DNA of 64,000 nt from JBGUVL01 sp964370395 (GCA_964370395.1 CAYJIZ010000014.1:1-64000); one strand, 5' to 3'. Shown: positions 50,062-58,958, numbered from the stretch's first letter. Notes: generated by a model not told the origin, from the letters alone. Numbers and translations: made by a program.

Positions 50062-50388
50062 ATGGCAAGTGATTTAAGTTATGTACAATATGTCGTAGAT
50101 ACGCTACGAGACAATGCAATTACCTACAAAAAGATGTTTGGTGAATATGGACTTTACCAAGATGGAATCTTTTTTGGATTGGTGTGTGATAACCAATTGT
50201 TTATTAAAATAAGCGAAGAGGGAAAAGCATACCTAGGACAATATACATTGGCTCCGCCCTACAAAGGAGCAAAAGATATCTTTTTAATTGAGGATGTGGA
50301 AGATTATCGTCGCGTAGGGGAGTTAATTCACATTACTTGTGATGTGATGGCAAAAGTGAGTAAGCCAAAAAGAAAGGCGGCCAAATGA
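50062..50388 (+). CDS. TfoX N-terminal domain protein
   Basis: A 108-residue single-domain protein. TYKKMFGEYGLYQDGIFFGLVCDNQLFIK (core KMFGEYGLY near residues 24-32) and the Y-x-L-A-P-P-Y-K-G-A-K-D segment match the TfoX/Sxy N-terminal domain. In gammaproteobacteria TfoX controls competence with CRP; in Firmicutes short TfoX-like proteins have no known role. The tail is basic (KPKRKAAK). Its end overlaps the next gene by four bases (ATGA), so the TfoX-like protein and the HTH/TPR regulator are made together. Confidence 0.85.
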   Translation: MASDLSYVQYVVDTLRDNAITYKKMFGEYGLYQDGIFFGLVCDNQLFIKISEEGKAYLGQYTLAPPYKGAKDIFLIEDVEDYRRVGELIHITCDVMAKVSKPKRKAAK

Positions 50389-51641
50389 GATTAGATATTA
50401 CCAAAGAAGAGAAAAGAAAATTAGGGAAGATGATCAAAGGGTTGCGATTGGATGCAGATTTAACGCAATTGCAATTAGTGAAGATGAGTCGCTTTCCAAC
50501 TTCAACGCGTTCTTTGATCTCGTTGGAAAAAGGAAATCTCATCCGAAATGATGAAGTATACGATGCGTTACTAGAAGTGTTTGCGCTGTCGCATTGTTAT
50601 GATGAGAAAGTGTTAGAAAGACTTCATCAAATGGTAAAGGAGATATTTCAAGCCTATTGTGATTATGATGTGATGGCATACCATCGTTTGTGTTGGGATT
50701 TGATTAGCCAATTTGATTGTGAATGCGATTATGTAGAAGTACAGTTTACAGTGGAAGCAGTGAAGTGTATCGCAGATTTATTCACAAGTAAGGAATGCAT
50801 ATCGCGTAAGGAATTTTTCTTTTTGTATTTTAATTTTGATTGTTTTCATGATGAATTAAAAATGATTATTGGAGATGCTTTATTTATGCATGAATACCAA
50901 CATAATCATGACAATGCAACACTAGCTGATATTTATGAACTGGTGCATTCGTTAAATGATTGTTTGTATACGCGCTTTTGTATTGTGAGTATTTTGTATT
51001 TGGTAGACAAACGCAAAGATTATCTGAATGCGTATTTGCTTTTGTTGCGATTGGAAAAAGCAGAGGCAAAACGCAATAATGAAAATGAGCATGTTCACTT
51101 TGCGATACTGCAGTGGAAAGCCAATATCGAAGTGTTTATTTTACCATTATCCTTTGAAGAGAGAATTGAACAATGCGAACAATTGATTGAACAACATTGT
51201 TTTTCCACAAAGGAATTGGTACGATACTACAACAATACTTCAGGAGGCTTTTACCAGTTAAAAAATTACGAAAAAGCACGCGACTACTTAAAGAAAAGTT
51301 TACAGTTACCGAATGAATTTTTATTACCACAGTTAATTTGGTACTACAACATGCATTACTATGTCGACAAAACATTGCCGATGTACAGAGCGGTAGACGT
51401 TTCAAATTGCAGTGAACAACTACAAGTATGTTGGCACTACTTTGTCTTAAAACAAACAGGTGCGGATGCGTGTACTTTAGAAAATTATATTATAAAAACA
51501 TTGCTTCCTTATTTAAAAAATCTGTCATCCGAATTTGCGAAAGTATACTTTATGCAATTGAGTGATTTGGTGAAGGAAACAAGAAATTATAAAAAGTTAT
51601 CTATCTATGTGGATAAATTATCCTTTTTGACTTTCATATAA
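50385..51641 (+). CDS. XRE-type regulator with TPR-like C-terminal domain
   Basis: A 418-residue protein. An N-terminal Cro/C1 helix-turn-helix (residues 10-65, LGKMIKGLRLDADLTQLQLV to SLISLEKGN) is followed by about 350 residues of helical repeats rich in Tyr, Cys and Leu, including a TPR-like unit (YYNNTSGGFYQLKNYEKARD). The layout resembles Rgg/PlcR/ComR-type peptide-sensing regulators of Firmicutes, in which the repeat domain binds a signal peptide. No short peptide gene was found next to it. Coupled to the TfoX-like gene by ATGA. Confidence 0.78.
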   Translation: MRLDITKEEKRKLGKMIKGLRLDADLTQLQLVKMSRFPTSTRSLISLEKGNLIRNDEVYDALLEVFALSHCYDEKVLERLHQMVKEIFQAYCDYDVMAYHRLCWDLISQFDCECDYVEVQFTVEAVKCIADLFTSKECISRKEFFFLYFNFDCFHDELKMIIGDALFMHEYQHNHDNATLADIYELVHSLNDCLYTRFCIVSILYLVDKRKDYLNAYLLLLRLEKAEAKRNNENEHVHFAILQWKANIEVFILPLSFEERIEQCEQLIEQHCFSTKELVRYYNNTSGGFYQLKNYEKARDYLKKSLQLPNEFLLPQLIWYYNMHYYVDKTLPMYRAVDVSNCSEQLQVCWHYFVLKQTGADACTLENYIIKTLLPYLKNLSSEFAKVYFMQLSDLVKETRNYKKLSIYVDKLSFLTFI

Positions 51642-51642
51642 T

Positions 51643-51677
51643 AAAAAGAAATGCTCTTAAGTGTGGCATTTCTTTTT
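51643..51677 (+). terminator. Terminator
   Basis: AAAAAGAAATGC / GCATTTCTTTTT stem. Confidence 0.8.
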
Positions 51678-51739
51678 CATGTGCAATTTTTTCGTGTGCT
51701 ATGAAAGTAAGACTATAATAGCAGTAAGGAGGTGGTGGT

Positions 51740-52510
51740 ATGAATCTTGAACAATGGTATGAAGAGTTTGATGAAGACAAGCGATTACGCCATAGTAAAG
51801 CGAGTCAAGTAGAGTATCTTACAACGATGAAGCATTTTGAAAAGTACTTTACAAGACCGCTTCGTATATTAGAATTAGGAGCAGCAACAGGTGCGTATAC
51901 CATGGCACTAGCGAAGCAACAACACGAAGTGTATGCGCTAGAGTTACTAACGAAACATGTTGTGCAATTAAGGAAGAAAAGCGAACAGGTAAACAATGTA
52001 CATGTCTTGCAAAAGGATGCTTGTGATTTATCGGTATTTGAAGATGCAATGTTTGATGTTGTACTGTGTATGGGACCGATGTACCATATTAATGATAAAC
52101 AAAAAGCCAATCAATGCATAAAGGAAAGTATACGTGTATTGAAAGAAGGTGGTTTATTGTTTGTGGCTTTCATCAATAATGATGCTTGCTTTGTGAGTGA
52201 AGCACTGTGTTATAATAAGACGATGTTAAAAGAACAAGCAGGGTATGAAAAAGATACCTTTCATTTATACAATCACGACTTAGTTTTTCATACGATAGAA
52301 CAGATGAAGGAAGCAGTAACATTGAAAAACAGTAAACTTATTTCAATGTTTGCCCAAGATGGATTGGCAGAAATAGTAGCAGAAAAAATAAATGAATTAA
52401 GTGAAGTTGAATTCAAAGAGTAATTACGATTTCACGAATTGATGAGTTCAAAAGAAGAAGCACTAGCGTACTCCAATCATGTGATGTGCGTTGTCAGAAA
52501 GGAGAAGTAA
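51740..52510 (+). pseudogene. Class I SAM methyltransferase cut short by in-frame TAA
   Basis: The frame from 51740 encodes a class I methyltransferase: SAM motif I ILELGAATGAYTMALA (43-58), a CMGPMYHINDKQK motif and a VLKEGGLLFVAFIN strand. It stops at TAA 52421-52423 after 227 residues. Reading on in the same frame gives 28 more residues (LRFHELMSSKEEALAYSNHV and CVVRKEK) that are the normal family end, a stop at 52508-52510, and a TAATG overlap with the next gene. The full gene therefore was 256 residues. The catalytic core remains, so the short protein might still fold. The break may be a nonsense mutation or sequence error. Confidence 0.82.
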
Positions 52511-53040
52511 TGGAAACAGAAAGATTACAATTAAGACAATTATGCTTACAAGATGCAGAAGCGATGTATGAATTAGCAAAAGAAAAAGAAGTGGGATATG
52601 CATGTGGATGGAAACCACATGAAAATTTAGAAGAGACAAAAATGATTTTAGAAAAGTTTTTGATCAATGAAAAAACGTTTGCGATTGTGGATAAACAAAG
52701 TAAAACATTATATGGAGTTATTAGTTTAGAAAAAGATAACAGACGTATGGATGAACAGTATCGTGAATTAGGGTACTGGCTTGGGAAACCTTATTGGGGT
52801 CAGGGAATTATGGTAGAAGCTGCGAATGCATTACTATGTTATGGATTTGAAACATTAGAGTTAAAGATGATTAGTTGTTCGCATTTTTTATTCAACGAAC
52901 AAAGCAAAAGAGTCATCGAAAAGTTAGGTTTTTTATACGAAGGTGTCTTACGTGATGGGTTTCAACACTATCAGTTAGGACGCATCGATATTGCGACATA
53001 CTCTTTAAAACCTGAGGAATTTGCGCTTCGCAACCGATAG
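52510..53040 (+). CDS. GNAT family (RimJ/RimL-type) acetyltransferase
   Basis: A 176-residue acetyltransferase of the ribosomal-protein-alanine type. TERLQLRQLCLQDAEAMYEL (3-22) and LGYWLGKPYWGQGIMVEAANALL (motif A with Q/R-x-x-G, about 98-120) followed by SKRVIEKLGF (motif B) are typical. It would acetylate an amino group of a protein, amino acid or antibiotic; target unknown. AAAGGAG precedes the ATG. The start overlaps the old stop of the methyltransferase frame, so both were once a coupled pair. Confidence 0.9.
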   Translation: METERLQLRQLCLQDAEAMYELAKEKEVGYACGWKPHENLEETKMILEKFLINEKTFAIVDKQSKTLYGVISLEKDNRRMDEQYRELGYWLGKPYWGQGIMVEAANALLCYGFETLELKMISCSHFLFNEQSKRVIEKLGFLYEGVLRDGFQHYQLGRIDIATYSLKPEEFALRNR

Positions 53041-53135
53041 TTGCTAATGAAACAACGATAAGTTGAGTGACATCAACCACATGTAGGTAGTAATTGTTTT
53101 TGATTCTTATATACTAAGGGTGTGGAGGAAATGAT

Positions 53136-54377
53136 ATGAAAGAAGAGTTAAAACAATTATGGCATGAAAAGAATTATATCAAGGTTAGTTTAGCTACCTT
53201 TATTACGAGAATTGGAGATGGGATCGATATGGTTGCCTTCTCTTGGTTAGTATATGAAATTACAGGATCAACGACATTAGTCGCAACGATCTTTGCGGTG
53301 AATATGATTCCTAACTTAACCTTTGGGGTAATCGCAGGAGCAGTATCAAAATACATCAATGAGAAAAGTATATTGTGGATTTGTGACTTTGGTAGAGCAA
53401 TCAATGTAGGACTTGTTGCTTTGCTTTATATGAGTGGGAATCTGCAGGTGTGGCATTTGTTTGTGGTGACTTTCTTGAATTCGACTTTTGAGTCTTTTCG
53501 AGCTCCTGCCCAAACGAGTATTTTTCCAAAAATACTAAAAGAAGAATTGCATGAAAATGGATTAGCAATCCAACAATCCATCATCGGTGTCGCAAACTTA
53601 ATCGGATTAGGTTGTGGACCAATCTGTATTGCGATGTTTGGTTTAGGTGGAGCAATTATTGTGGATGCAGCAAGTTTTCTACTTTGTGGAATCATTATAT
53701 TAATGTTGAAACGAGTTGAAAAAACAAAGAGCGAGGATGCACTTACGATAAAAGGGTATTTAGCTGATTTAAAAGAAGGTTTCATTTATACAAAAAAAGA
53801 TAAGCTATTAATTAATATATGTATCTTTGCTTGTTTTGTGAACGCGATTGTTGTCCCTATTAATATTTTTGAGGCACCGTATATGAAAGACTACTTAATG
53901 GTTGGAAGTGAGGGTATCGCAATCTTTGGAATAGGACAAGTACTAGGTATGATTTTGTTGTCACCATTTGTACCGAAGATGAAAACAAAGTTGTGTTATC
54001 GCAATATGTTAATTGTATCAGGTGTTTTACTAGGAGGATGCATCGTTTTCTATGGCTTGATGCCGATGATGAGCGGAGTGAGTGTTTATATCGCATTAGC
54101 GATATTGGCATTTGTTGCGGGTGGTCTTCTTACGATGATTAACTTACCTGTACAAATTGCGATGTATGGACGTGTGAAACAAGAATATTTATCACGCTTT
54201 AGTTCATTGATGATGGCTTTCGCTATGGCAGCACAACCATTGGCTTCTTGTTTCTTTGGGGCGTTGTCTAGCTGGTTGGCATTGGATCAAATCTTTCTTT
54301 ATAGTGGGATATTAATTGCTGTTGTATTTTTCGCACAAATATTTAATAAGGTGTTAGTACAATTAAATGATTATTAG
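53136..54377 (+). CDS. MFS transporter (EntS/MFS_3-type exporter)
   Basis: A 413-residue transporter with 12 predicted helices. TFITRIGDGIDMVAFSWLVYEITGS at the start and NSTFESFRAPAQTSIFPKIL after helix 4 are hallmarks of the enterobactin exporter/macrolide efflux (MFS_3) branch. It probably exports a small toxic or secreted compound using the proton gradient. GGAGG precedes the ATG. It is in line with the acetyltransferase gene upstream but 95 bases apart. Ends at a strong shared terminator. Confidence 0.9.
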   Translation: MKEELKQLWHEKNYIKVSLATFITRIGDGIDMVAFSWLVYEITGSTTLVATIFAVNMIPNLTFGVIAGAVSKYINEKSILWICDFGRAINVGLVALLYMSGNLQVWHLFVVTFLNSTFESFRAPAQTSIFPKILKEELHENGLAIQQSIIGVANLIGLGCGPICIAMFGLGGAIIVDAASFLLCGIIILMLKRVEKTKSEDALTIKGYLADLKEGFIYTKKDKLLINICIFACFVNAIVVPINIFEAPYMKDYLMVGSEGIAIFGIGQVLGMILLSPFVPKMKTKLCYRNMLIVSGVLLGGCIVFYGLMPMMSGVSVYIALAILAFVAGGLLTMINLPVQIAMYGRVKQEYLSRFSSLMMAFAMAAQPLASCFFGALSSWLALDQIFLYSGILIAVVFFAQIFNKVLVQLNDY

Positions 54378-54412
54378 AAAAAAGAGGACTTACTAATCGT
54401 CCTCTTTTTTCT
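54376..54412. terminator. Bidirectional terminator
   Basis: AGAAAAAAGAGGAC / GTCCTCTTTTTTCT, 14-bp stem between MFS and quinone reductase genes. Confidence 0.88.
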
Positions 54413-55001
54413 ATAGTGTATTTCCTAAGTGAAATGCTTTATCATAATAACTTTTTAAGCGTTCTTCTCTGTTTTCTGCATATTTTTCTTCTCTGCTTGT
54501 TTGGCCAAAGAAATACATTTCTTTGTGTTTGGCACGAGCATTGATACGATCCTCTAACATTACCGTACGCATTGCCTTAATTTGTTTCGCATGAATGTGG
54601 TCGTCCTCTTGGCCTCCCATTGATACCAAACAGATGACTTTTTCTAATACTTTCATCCGTGCATCAATATAAGCGAAACCACAATTCATAACGCGTTGAA
54701 AGTAACCAGTTAAAATAGCAGGACATTCACTCCAAAAAACGGGATAGACAAAAGCGAGTGCATCTGCATTTTGAATCTTTTCTTGTTGCGCCAAAATGAT
54801 TGGATCTTTACTAAGGGAACTATCGTAGAACGCATCTTTTTCGTATTCTTTTTTGCTTATGACAGGATCAAAATGCATCGCATACAAGTCTGTGACTTCG
54901 TAGGTATGGTTGGCTTCTTCTAATCCCTTAATAAACGATTTCTTTAATTCATTTGTAACACTTTGCTCACTTGGGTGTGCATAAATAATGAGAACATGCA
55001 T
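54411..55001 (-). CDS. Flavodoxin-fold NAD(P)H:quinone oxidoreductase
   Basis: A 196-residue protein of the NQO1/KefF/MdaB flavodoxin-like family. VLIIYAHPSEQSVTNELKKS (3-22) is the flavin phosphate loop; DLYAMHFDPVISKKEYE, ALAFVYPVFWSECPAILTGY with the P-x-W-x-x-x-P-A motif, and a later SMGG segment also fit. Two-electron reduction of quinones or nitro compounds in the cytoplasm is expected. Start ATG 55001 begins the conserved domain and is preceded by AAGGAAAG; the frame is open 41 codons upstream but without a start signal and across the promoter. Confidence 0.9.
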   Translation of the reverse strand: MHVLIIYAHPSEQSVTNELKKSFIKGLEEANHTYEVTDLYAMHFDPVISKKEYEKDAFYDSSLSKDPIILAQQEKIQNADALAFVYPVFWSECPAILTGYFQRVMNCGFAYIDARMKVLEKVICLVSMGGQEDDHIHAKQIKAMRTVMLEDRINARAKHKEMYFFGQTSREEKYAENREERLKSYYDKAFHLGNTL

Positions 55002-55022
55002 ACTATCACTTTCCTTTTTTCC

Positions 55023-55050
55023 ATTATACCATACTGGATTTGTGTGGCAA
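55023..55050 (-). promoter_or_regulatory. Quinone reductase promoter
   Basis: Minus strand TTGCCA (55050-55045), 16-base spacer, TATAAT (55028-55023). Confidence 0.65.
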
Positions 55051-55071
55051 TGTAGCAAAAGCAAAGACATA

Positions 55072-55100
55072 TTGTAACCTTTCTTGGGATTGTACAGTAT
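55072..55100 (+). promoter_or_regulatory. Predicted ECF promoter upstream of sigma gene
   Basis: TTGTAACCTTT (55072-55082), then GTAT at 55097-55100. The same element with identical spacing is found before the transglutaminase lipoprotein. The AAC-containing -35 is the usual ECF form, so the sigma factor probably drives its own operon. Confidence 0.6.
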
Positions 55101-55103
55101 TAC

Positions 55104-55132
55104 TTGTGAGCAGGGTACAAACATACTATAAT
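55104..55132 (+). promoter_or_regulatory. Housekeeping promoter of ECF sigma gene
   Basis: TTGTGA (55104-55109), 17-base spacer, TATAAT (55127-55132), just downstream of the ECF element. Confidence 0.6.
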
Positions 55133-55160
55133 TATGTTACATGACATAAAGGAGTTTTGT

Positions 55161-55655
55161 ATGGGATTATGGAATAGATCAGAAGGGATTATGCTCACTT
55201 GTGAAGAAGCGATTGAAAACTATAGTGATACGGTATATAAGGTAGCGCTGTGTACGATGAAAAACGAAGCGGATGCACAAGATGTATTTCAAGAAGTTTT
55301 TTTACGCTACGTGAAAAATAAGAAGTCATTTGATTCGCATGAACATTTAAAAGCTTGGTTTATTCGAGTGACATTGAATTGTTGCAATACGATGTTCACT
55401 TCGAAAACAAGAAGAGAAAGTGTTCCTTTAGAAATGGATTTTGCGAAAGAGGAAGCACCAGATTTAGGGGTTATTTATGTAGTGAATGAATTAGAAGAAA
55501 AGTATCGCACGGTTATTCACTTGTTTTATTACGAGCAAATGTCGATTGTTGAAATTGCTCATTTGCTGAATGAAAAAGAAGGTGCGATTAAAACGCGATT
55601 ATCAAGAGCGAGAGCGATGTTGAAAGAAAAGTGGGAGGTAATGTTACATGATTGA
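55161..55655 (+). CDS. ECF RNA polymerase sigma factor
   Basis: A 164-residue extracytoplasmic-function sigma factor. Region 2: ADAQDVFQEVFLRYVKNKKSF and LKAWFIRVTLNCC (about 36-78). Region 4: YRTVIHLFYYEQMSIVEIAH and AIKTRLSRARAMLKEKW (about 113-160). AAAGGAG precedes ATG 55161. It overlaps the gene for a membrane anti-sigma factor by eight bases. The pair probably senses an envelope signal. Two promoters lie upstream, one matching its own predicted target. Confidence 0.92.
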   Translation: MGLWNRSEGIMLTCEEAIENYSDTVYKVALCTMKNEADAQDVFQEVFLRYVKNKKSFDSHEHLKAWFIRVTLNCCNTMFTSKTRRESVPLEMDFAKEEAPDLGVIYVVNELEEKYRTVIHLFYYEQMSIVEIAHLLNEKEGAIKTRLSRARAMLKEKWEVMLHD

Positions 55656-56340
55656 AAAATACAAAGAAGAATACGAAAACATTAACGTTCCTACAGATTT
55701 GAAGACAAAGACGTTGTTGTTGATGAAAGAGGAAGAAGAAAAGAAGAAACGTTTTAGAAAAAAACCGATATTGGTGTTTGCTACATCATTTGGGGTTTTG
55801 ATGCTTGTTTTGTTTAATGTGCTACAAGAAAAGCCGTTGTTAGAAACAAACTTAGAGGTAGGAAAAACAGCGACACAAGTGAAGTTAAAAGAAGGTTCGC
55901 TAACATTTGAGAAGATGGAAGAGCAATCACGTAAGTTTGGACGCAATGAAGGACTTACTGTTACTACTATTGGAAAACAAGAAGCGCAACGCTTAAGTGA
56001 AAAAACAATTGAACCAGTAGCTCTCAAACAATACGAACTAAGTAAGAAACGCTATCTTGCTTACTATCAAAATGAGACATTAAAAAGTGTAGAATGGCTA
56101 TATGATTATGAGAATGAGGATAAGGAAGTGAAGCTTCGCTATGAAACACCATACAAAGAAATATCCACTAATTCTACTATCGAAAACAAAGAACTAGCCA
56201 TTTATTATGATAATGAAGATGGGGAAGTATACGATGCCTATTTCAATTATGATGGGGGCGTAATTCAAGTGAACTCACAAAATGTCTCACAAGAAGAGTT
56301 TATTAAAATTGTAGTGGAAGTAATTCACTATTTTAAATAG
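55648..56340 (+). CDS. Anti-sigma factor, single-pass membrane protein
   Basis: A 230-residue protein. Residues 1-38 are charged and cytoplasmic (MIEKYKEEYENINVPTDLKT, then a Lys/Arg-rich KKKRFRKK), one membrane helix lies at about 42-60 (ILVFATSFGVLMLVLFNVL), and the rest is an outside domain rich in Glu, Lys and Tyr, like the DUF4179-type anti-sigma proteins of Firmicutes. The short N-terminus should bind the sigma factor. Coupled to the sigma gene by overlap. The outer domain has no recognised enzyme motif. Confidence 0.82.
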   Translation: MIEKYKEEYENINVPTDLKTKTLLLMKEEEEKKKRFRKKPILVFATSFGVLMLVLFNVLQEKPLLETNLEVGKTATQVKLKEGSLTFEKMEEQSRKFGRNEGLTVTTIGKQEAQRLSEKTIEPVALKQYELSKKRYLAYYQNETLKSVEWLYDYENEDKEVKLRYETPYKEISTNSTIENKELAIYYDNEDGEVYDAYFNYDGGVIQVNSQNVSQEEFIKIVVEVIHYFK

Positions 56341-56341
56341 T

Positions 56342-56370
56342 TTGTAACCTTTTTGCATTAGGGAAAGTAT
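56342..56370 (+). promoter_or_regulatory. Predicted ECF promoter upstream of transglutaminase lipoprotein
   Basis: TTGTAACCTTT (56342-56352) and GTAT (56367-56370), identical in spacing to the element before the sigma gene. It begins one base after the anti-sigma stop codon. Confidence 0.6.
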
Positions 56371-56400
56371 GATAAGTGAAAAGAGAAAAGAGGAAAGATT

Positions 56401-58821
56401 ATGAAAAGAGGATGGATTCAAAAATCGTTATTGTCATCATTGCTTGTGATAAGTGCTTTTGGAATGAGTGCTTGTGGACAACAAGGAGAGGATGGAGAAA
56501 AGGTTGATGCGAAACAACTGACAAAAGACATTACACAAAAATATGCGAAAGAGGAAAGCGTACGCTACAAAGAGAAAAAAAGTAAGGTAGCTCGTGATGA
56601 AGGTTTTGCATTTGATGTATCCAAAGAAGCGTTGGATAAATTCAAAACATTTACGACTAACTGGTCAGATGTGATTACGGTATATCGTGATAGTGATTTA
56701 ACCCAAGAAGTAGCATTTAAAGCTACGCAAAGTGATACTGGTGTTATTTTTTCACCTTATCGTAAACCTGTGTTCGCTTTGACAGACAAAGAACGTGGTG
56801 GTTTGTTGTATGATCAAGGAGAATGGAATGATTGGGGAAATGCGCAACAGTACTATATCGTAGAGAAATACGACTTAGAAACGGGTGAAAAACTAGCAAA
56901 ACCAGAGGTGACTGTATTCGATGTCAAAACCGAAATTGCAGGAGCACCACAAGTTCGTTTTTATGTAGATGACAATGGAGTTGGAGGATTACGTTGGGAT
57001 AAAGTAAAAGGTGCCAATGAGTATGTAGTTGTGGAAGTAAGAGAAGCGAAAGATGGAAAGTCATCGGCTCGTTCTTTGACCACTGTCGCAACAACAAAAG
57101 AGACAAAATGGTTGGATACCAATGATAACGAAGACAAAATTAATTGGAATTTACGTACGACGTTTGGACAATCAATCGATACAGAGTACGAGAAACAAAA
57201 GAAAGAAAATACCAATGCGAATGCCAAAGAGGCTGCGAAAATGCGCTATGATGGCGAAAGTGAGTACGACAAGCAAGAAAACAAATACTTTGCTGTGATT
57301 GCGATAAACAAAAAAGGAACATCGAAAATAAGTAACTTAATTGATAAGCGAATGGTAGCGAGTCAAGTTCCAGTCGATTTGGCATACTTCATGAACGAAG
57401 GTGGAATTCGACCAAATGGAGATAGTTCAAAAGCGGTAATCGATCGTGATATTATGATGTCTCCTAGCCATGCTTGGGTTATTATGGGAGATGGGAATGC
57501 TACGCAAAAATTAGTGAACTACAATATTAAAAAGGCGAAAGAGGATGTAACGCACTTTTATACTTATGAAGAAGATGAAAATGGAAATATTAAAAAAGAC
57601 GGTAATGGCAATCCTGTAAACTTTAAGTCAGAGGATGTACCATGTTTGTCAATTCCTTATACTATTGATGGAACATCAATAAAAGGATATGCACAAGTAC
57701 TGCAATACGATGAAGACAACTATAAGAAACAATTGAAACAATTGGCGAAACGCCAAGAAGGGTTGCGTGATCGTAGTGGAGATATTGAAAAAGACATTCA
57801 GTTAAACAGCAGTGCTGAAGAGGAAGAAGAGGGAGCAAAAGAACTATACAACGATTACCAAGTGTATGCATCAAATGCGCTATCAGAATACTTAGCAATT
57901 CAAATGATGAATGGGCAAAGACGTGTTAGTTTGAATGATTTTAAAGAAGCGTATGACCAAGAGTACTTGTTGGATGCATGGTATGAAGCAACTTACCAAA
58001 ATCCATTAACACTAGGAGTACGAGGCATTCGTTATGATTCCAAAAACAATGATTTGTTTATTTCTTATGATGAAACGAGTCGTTCACAACGTGAGAAACA
58101 AAAGGAAATCATGAATAAAGTGAAAGAGATCAATAAGAAAATAATCAAAGAGGGAATGAGTGACTTAGAAAAAGAAACGGCAATCAATGATTATTTGTGT
58201 GAGAATGCACAATACGATACAAAAGCATTAGAGAATGCAGAAAAAAATAACTTTAAGAAAGTAGACGAAGAATTTAATGATTCGTTTACGGCATATGGAA
58301 TTTTGATTGAAGGTAAAGGGGTATGTGCTGGGTATGCAGGAGCATTTAAATTATTAGCTGATGCAGCAGGGTTAAACAATGTTGTTGTGACAGGATACTT
58401 ACAAGGTAGCTTACCACATGCATGGAACCGTGTTTCCTTAGACAATCAATGGTATACGCTTGATACGACAAACAATGACAATGATTACTTTAAAAATGGA
58501 TTGTTTAATTTATCAGATCAAGAAGCAATCAATGTTTTAAGTGAAGATGATCTGTATGTGATGAACAGTTCTATCGATAACTTTAAGGCAAGTGACAACA
58601 ACCAAGAATACTACCGTATTAATCAAAAGTACTTCTCACAAAGTGAGATCGTTGATAAATTAGTAGAAGCGATGCAAGCAGAAGGAAGTGCAACATATCG
58701 TACGGATATCACATTAACAGAAGACCAGTTTTATGCGATTGCGAAACAAGTAATTGAAAAAACAGGAATGGTAGATATGCAAGGTGGATATTTCTTAGGT
58801 GTGATTTATTTAAGTAAGTAA
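56401..58821 (+). CDS. Transglutaminase-domain lipoprotein
   Basis: An 806-residue lipoprotein. Signal MKRGWIQKSLLSSLLVISAF ends in lipobox MSAC (Cys25). The middle part contains charged, possibly fibronectin/Ig-like segments (VGGLRWDKVKGANEYVVVEV). A transglutaminase-like core lies near the end with a full triad: Cys642 in GKGVCAGYAGAFK, His673 in LPHAWNRV, Asp688 in YTLDTTNND. Such surface enzymes cross-link or cut proteins or peptidoglycan. The ECF-type promoter makes it a likely target of the sigma factor upstream. RBS GAGGAAAG. Confidence 0.87.
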   Translation: MKRGWIQKSLLSSLLVISAFGMSACGQQGEDGEKVDAKQLTKDITQKYAKEESVRYKEKKSKVARDEGFAFDVSKEALDKFKTFTTNWSDVITVYRDSDLTQEVAFKATQSDTGVIFSPYRKPVFALTDKERGGLLYDQGEWNDWGNAQQYYIVEKYDLETGEKLAKPEVTVFDVKTEIAGAPQVRFYVDDNGVGGLRWDKVKGANEYVVVEVREAKDGKSSARSLTTVATTKETKWLDTNDNEDKINWNLRTTFGQSIDTEYEKQKKENTNANAKEAAKMRYDGESEYDKQENKYFAVIAINKKGTSKISNLIDKRMVASQVPVDLAYFMNEGGIRPNGDSSKAVIDRDIMMSPSHAWVIMGDGNATQKLVNYNIKKAKEDVTHFYTYEEDENGNIKKDGNGNPVNFKSEDVPCLSIPYTIDGTSIKGYAQVLQYDEDNYKKQLKQLAKRQEGLRDRSGDIEKDIQLNSSAEEEEEGAKELYNDYQVYASNALSEYLAIQMMNGQRRVSLNDFKEAYDQEYLLDAWYEATYQNPLTLGVRGIRYDSKNNDLFISYDETSRSQREKQKEIMNKVKEINKKIIKEGMSDLEKETAINDYLCENAQYDTKALENAEKNNFKKVDEEFNDSFTAYGILIEGKGVCAGYAGAFKLLADAAGLNNVVVTGYLQGSLPHAWNRVSLDNQWYTLDTTNNDNDYFKNGLFNLSDQEAINVLSEDDLYVMNSSIDNFKASDNNQEYYRINQKYFSQSEIVDKLVEAMQAEGSATYRTDITLTEDQFYAIAKQVIEKTGMVDMQGGYFLGVIYLSK

Positions 58822-58830
58822 TAAGAAAAG

Positions 58831-58868
58831 AACGCATAAATCTTACAACAAGATATGCGTTTTTTTTG
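58831..58868 (+). terminator. Terminator after transglutaminase gene
   Basis: AACGCATA / TATGCGTT with inner ATCTT / AAGAT and T run. Confidence 0.85.
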
Positions 58869-58952
58869 TTTCTATGAAAAAAGTAGCATTTTCATGGTAA
58901 AAATTTCATTGGTTTCGTAAGAATTGTTATATAAAACTAGTTTTGATTGGTG

Positions 58953-58958
58953 TATAAT
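58953..58958 (+). promoter_or_regulatory. -10 element of pheA
   Basis: TATAAT 23 bases before the ATG; no clear -35. Confidence 0.4.

Noticed and set aside
33086..52423. Stop codon reassignment (TAA read as sense)
   Set aside because: TAA is the normal stop of most genes here, including coupled pairs such as kdpF-kdpA, so reassignment is not possible; nonsense mutation or error is simpler.
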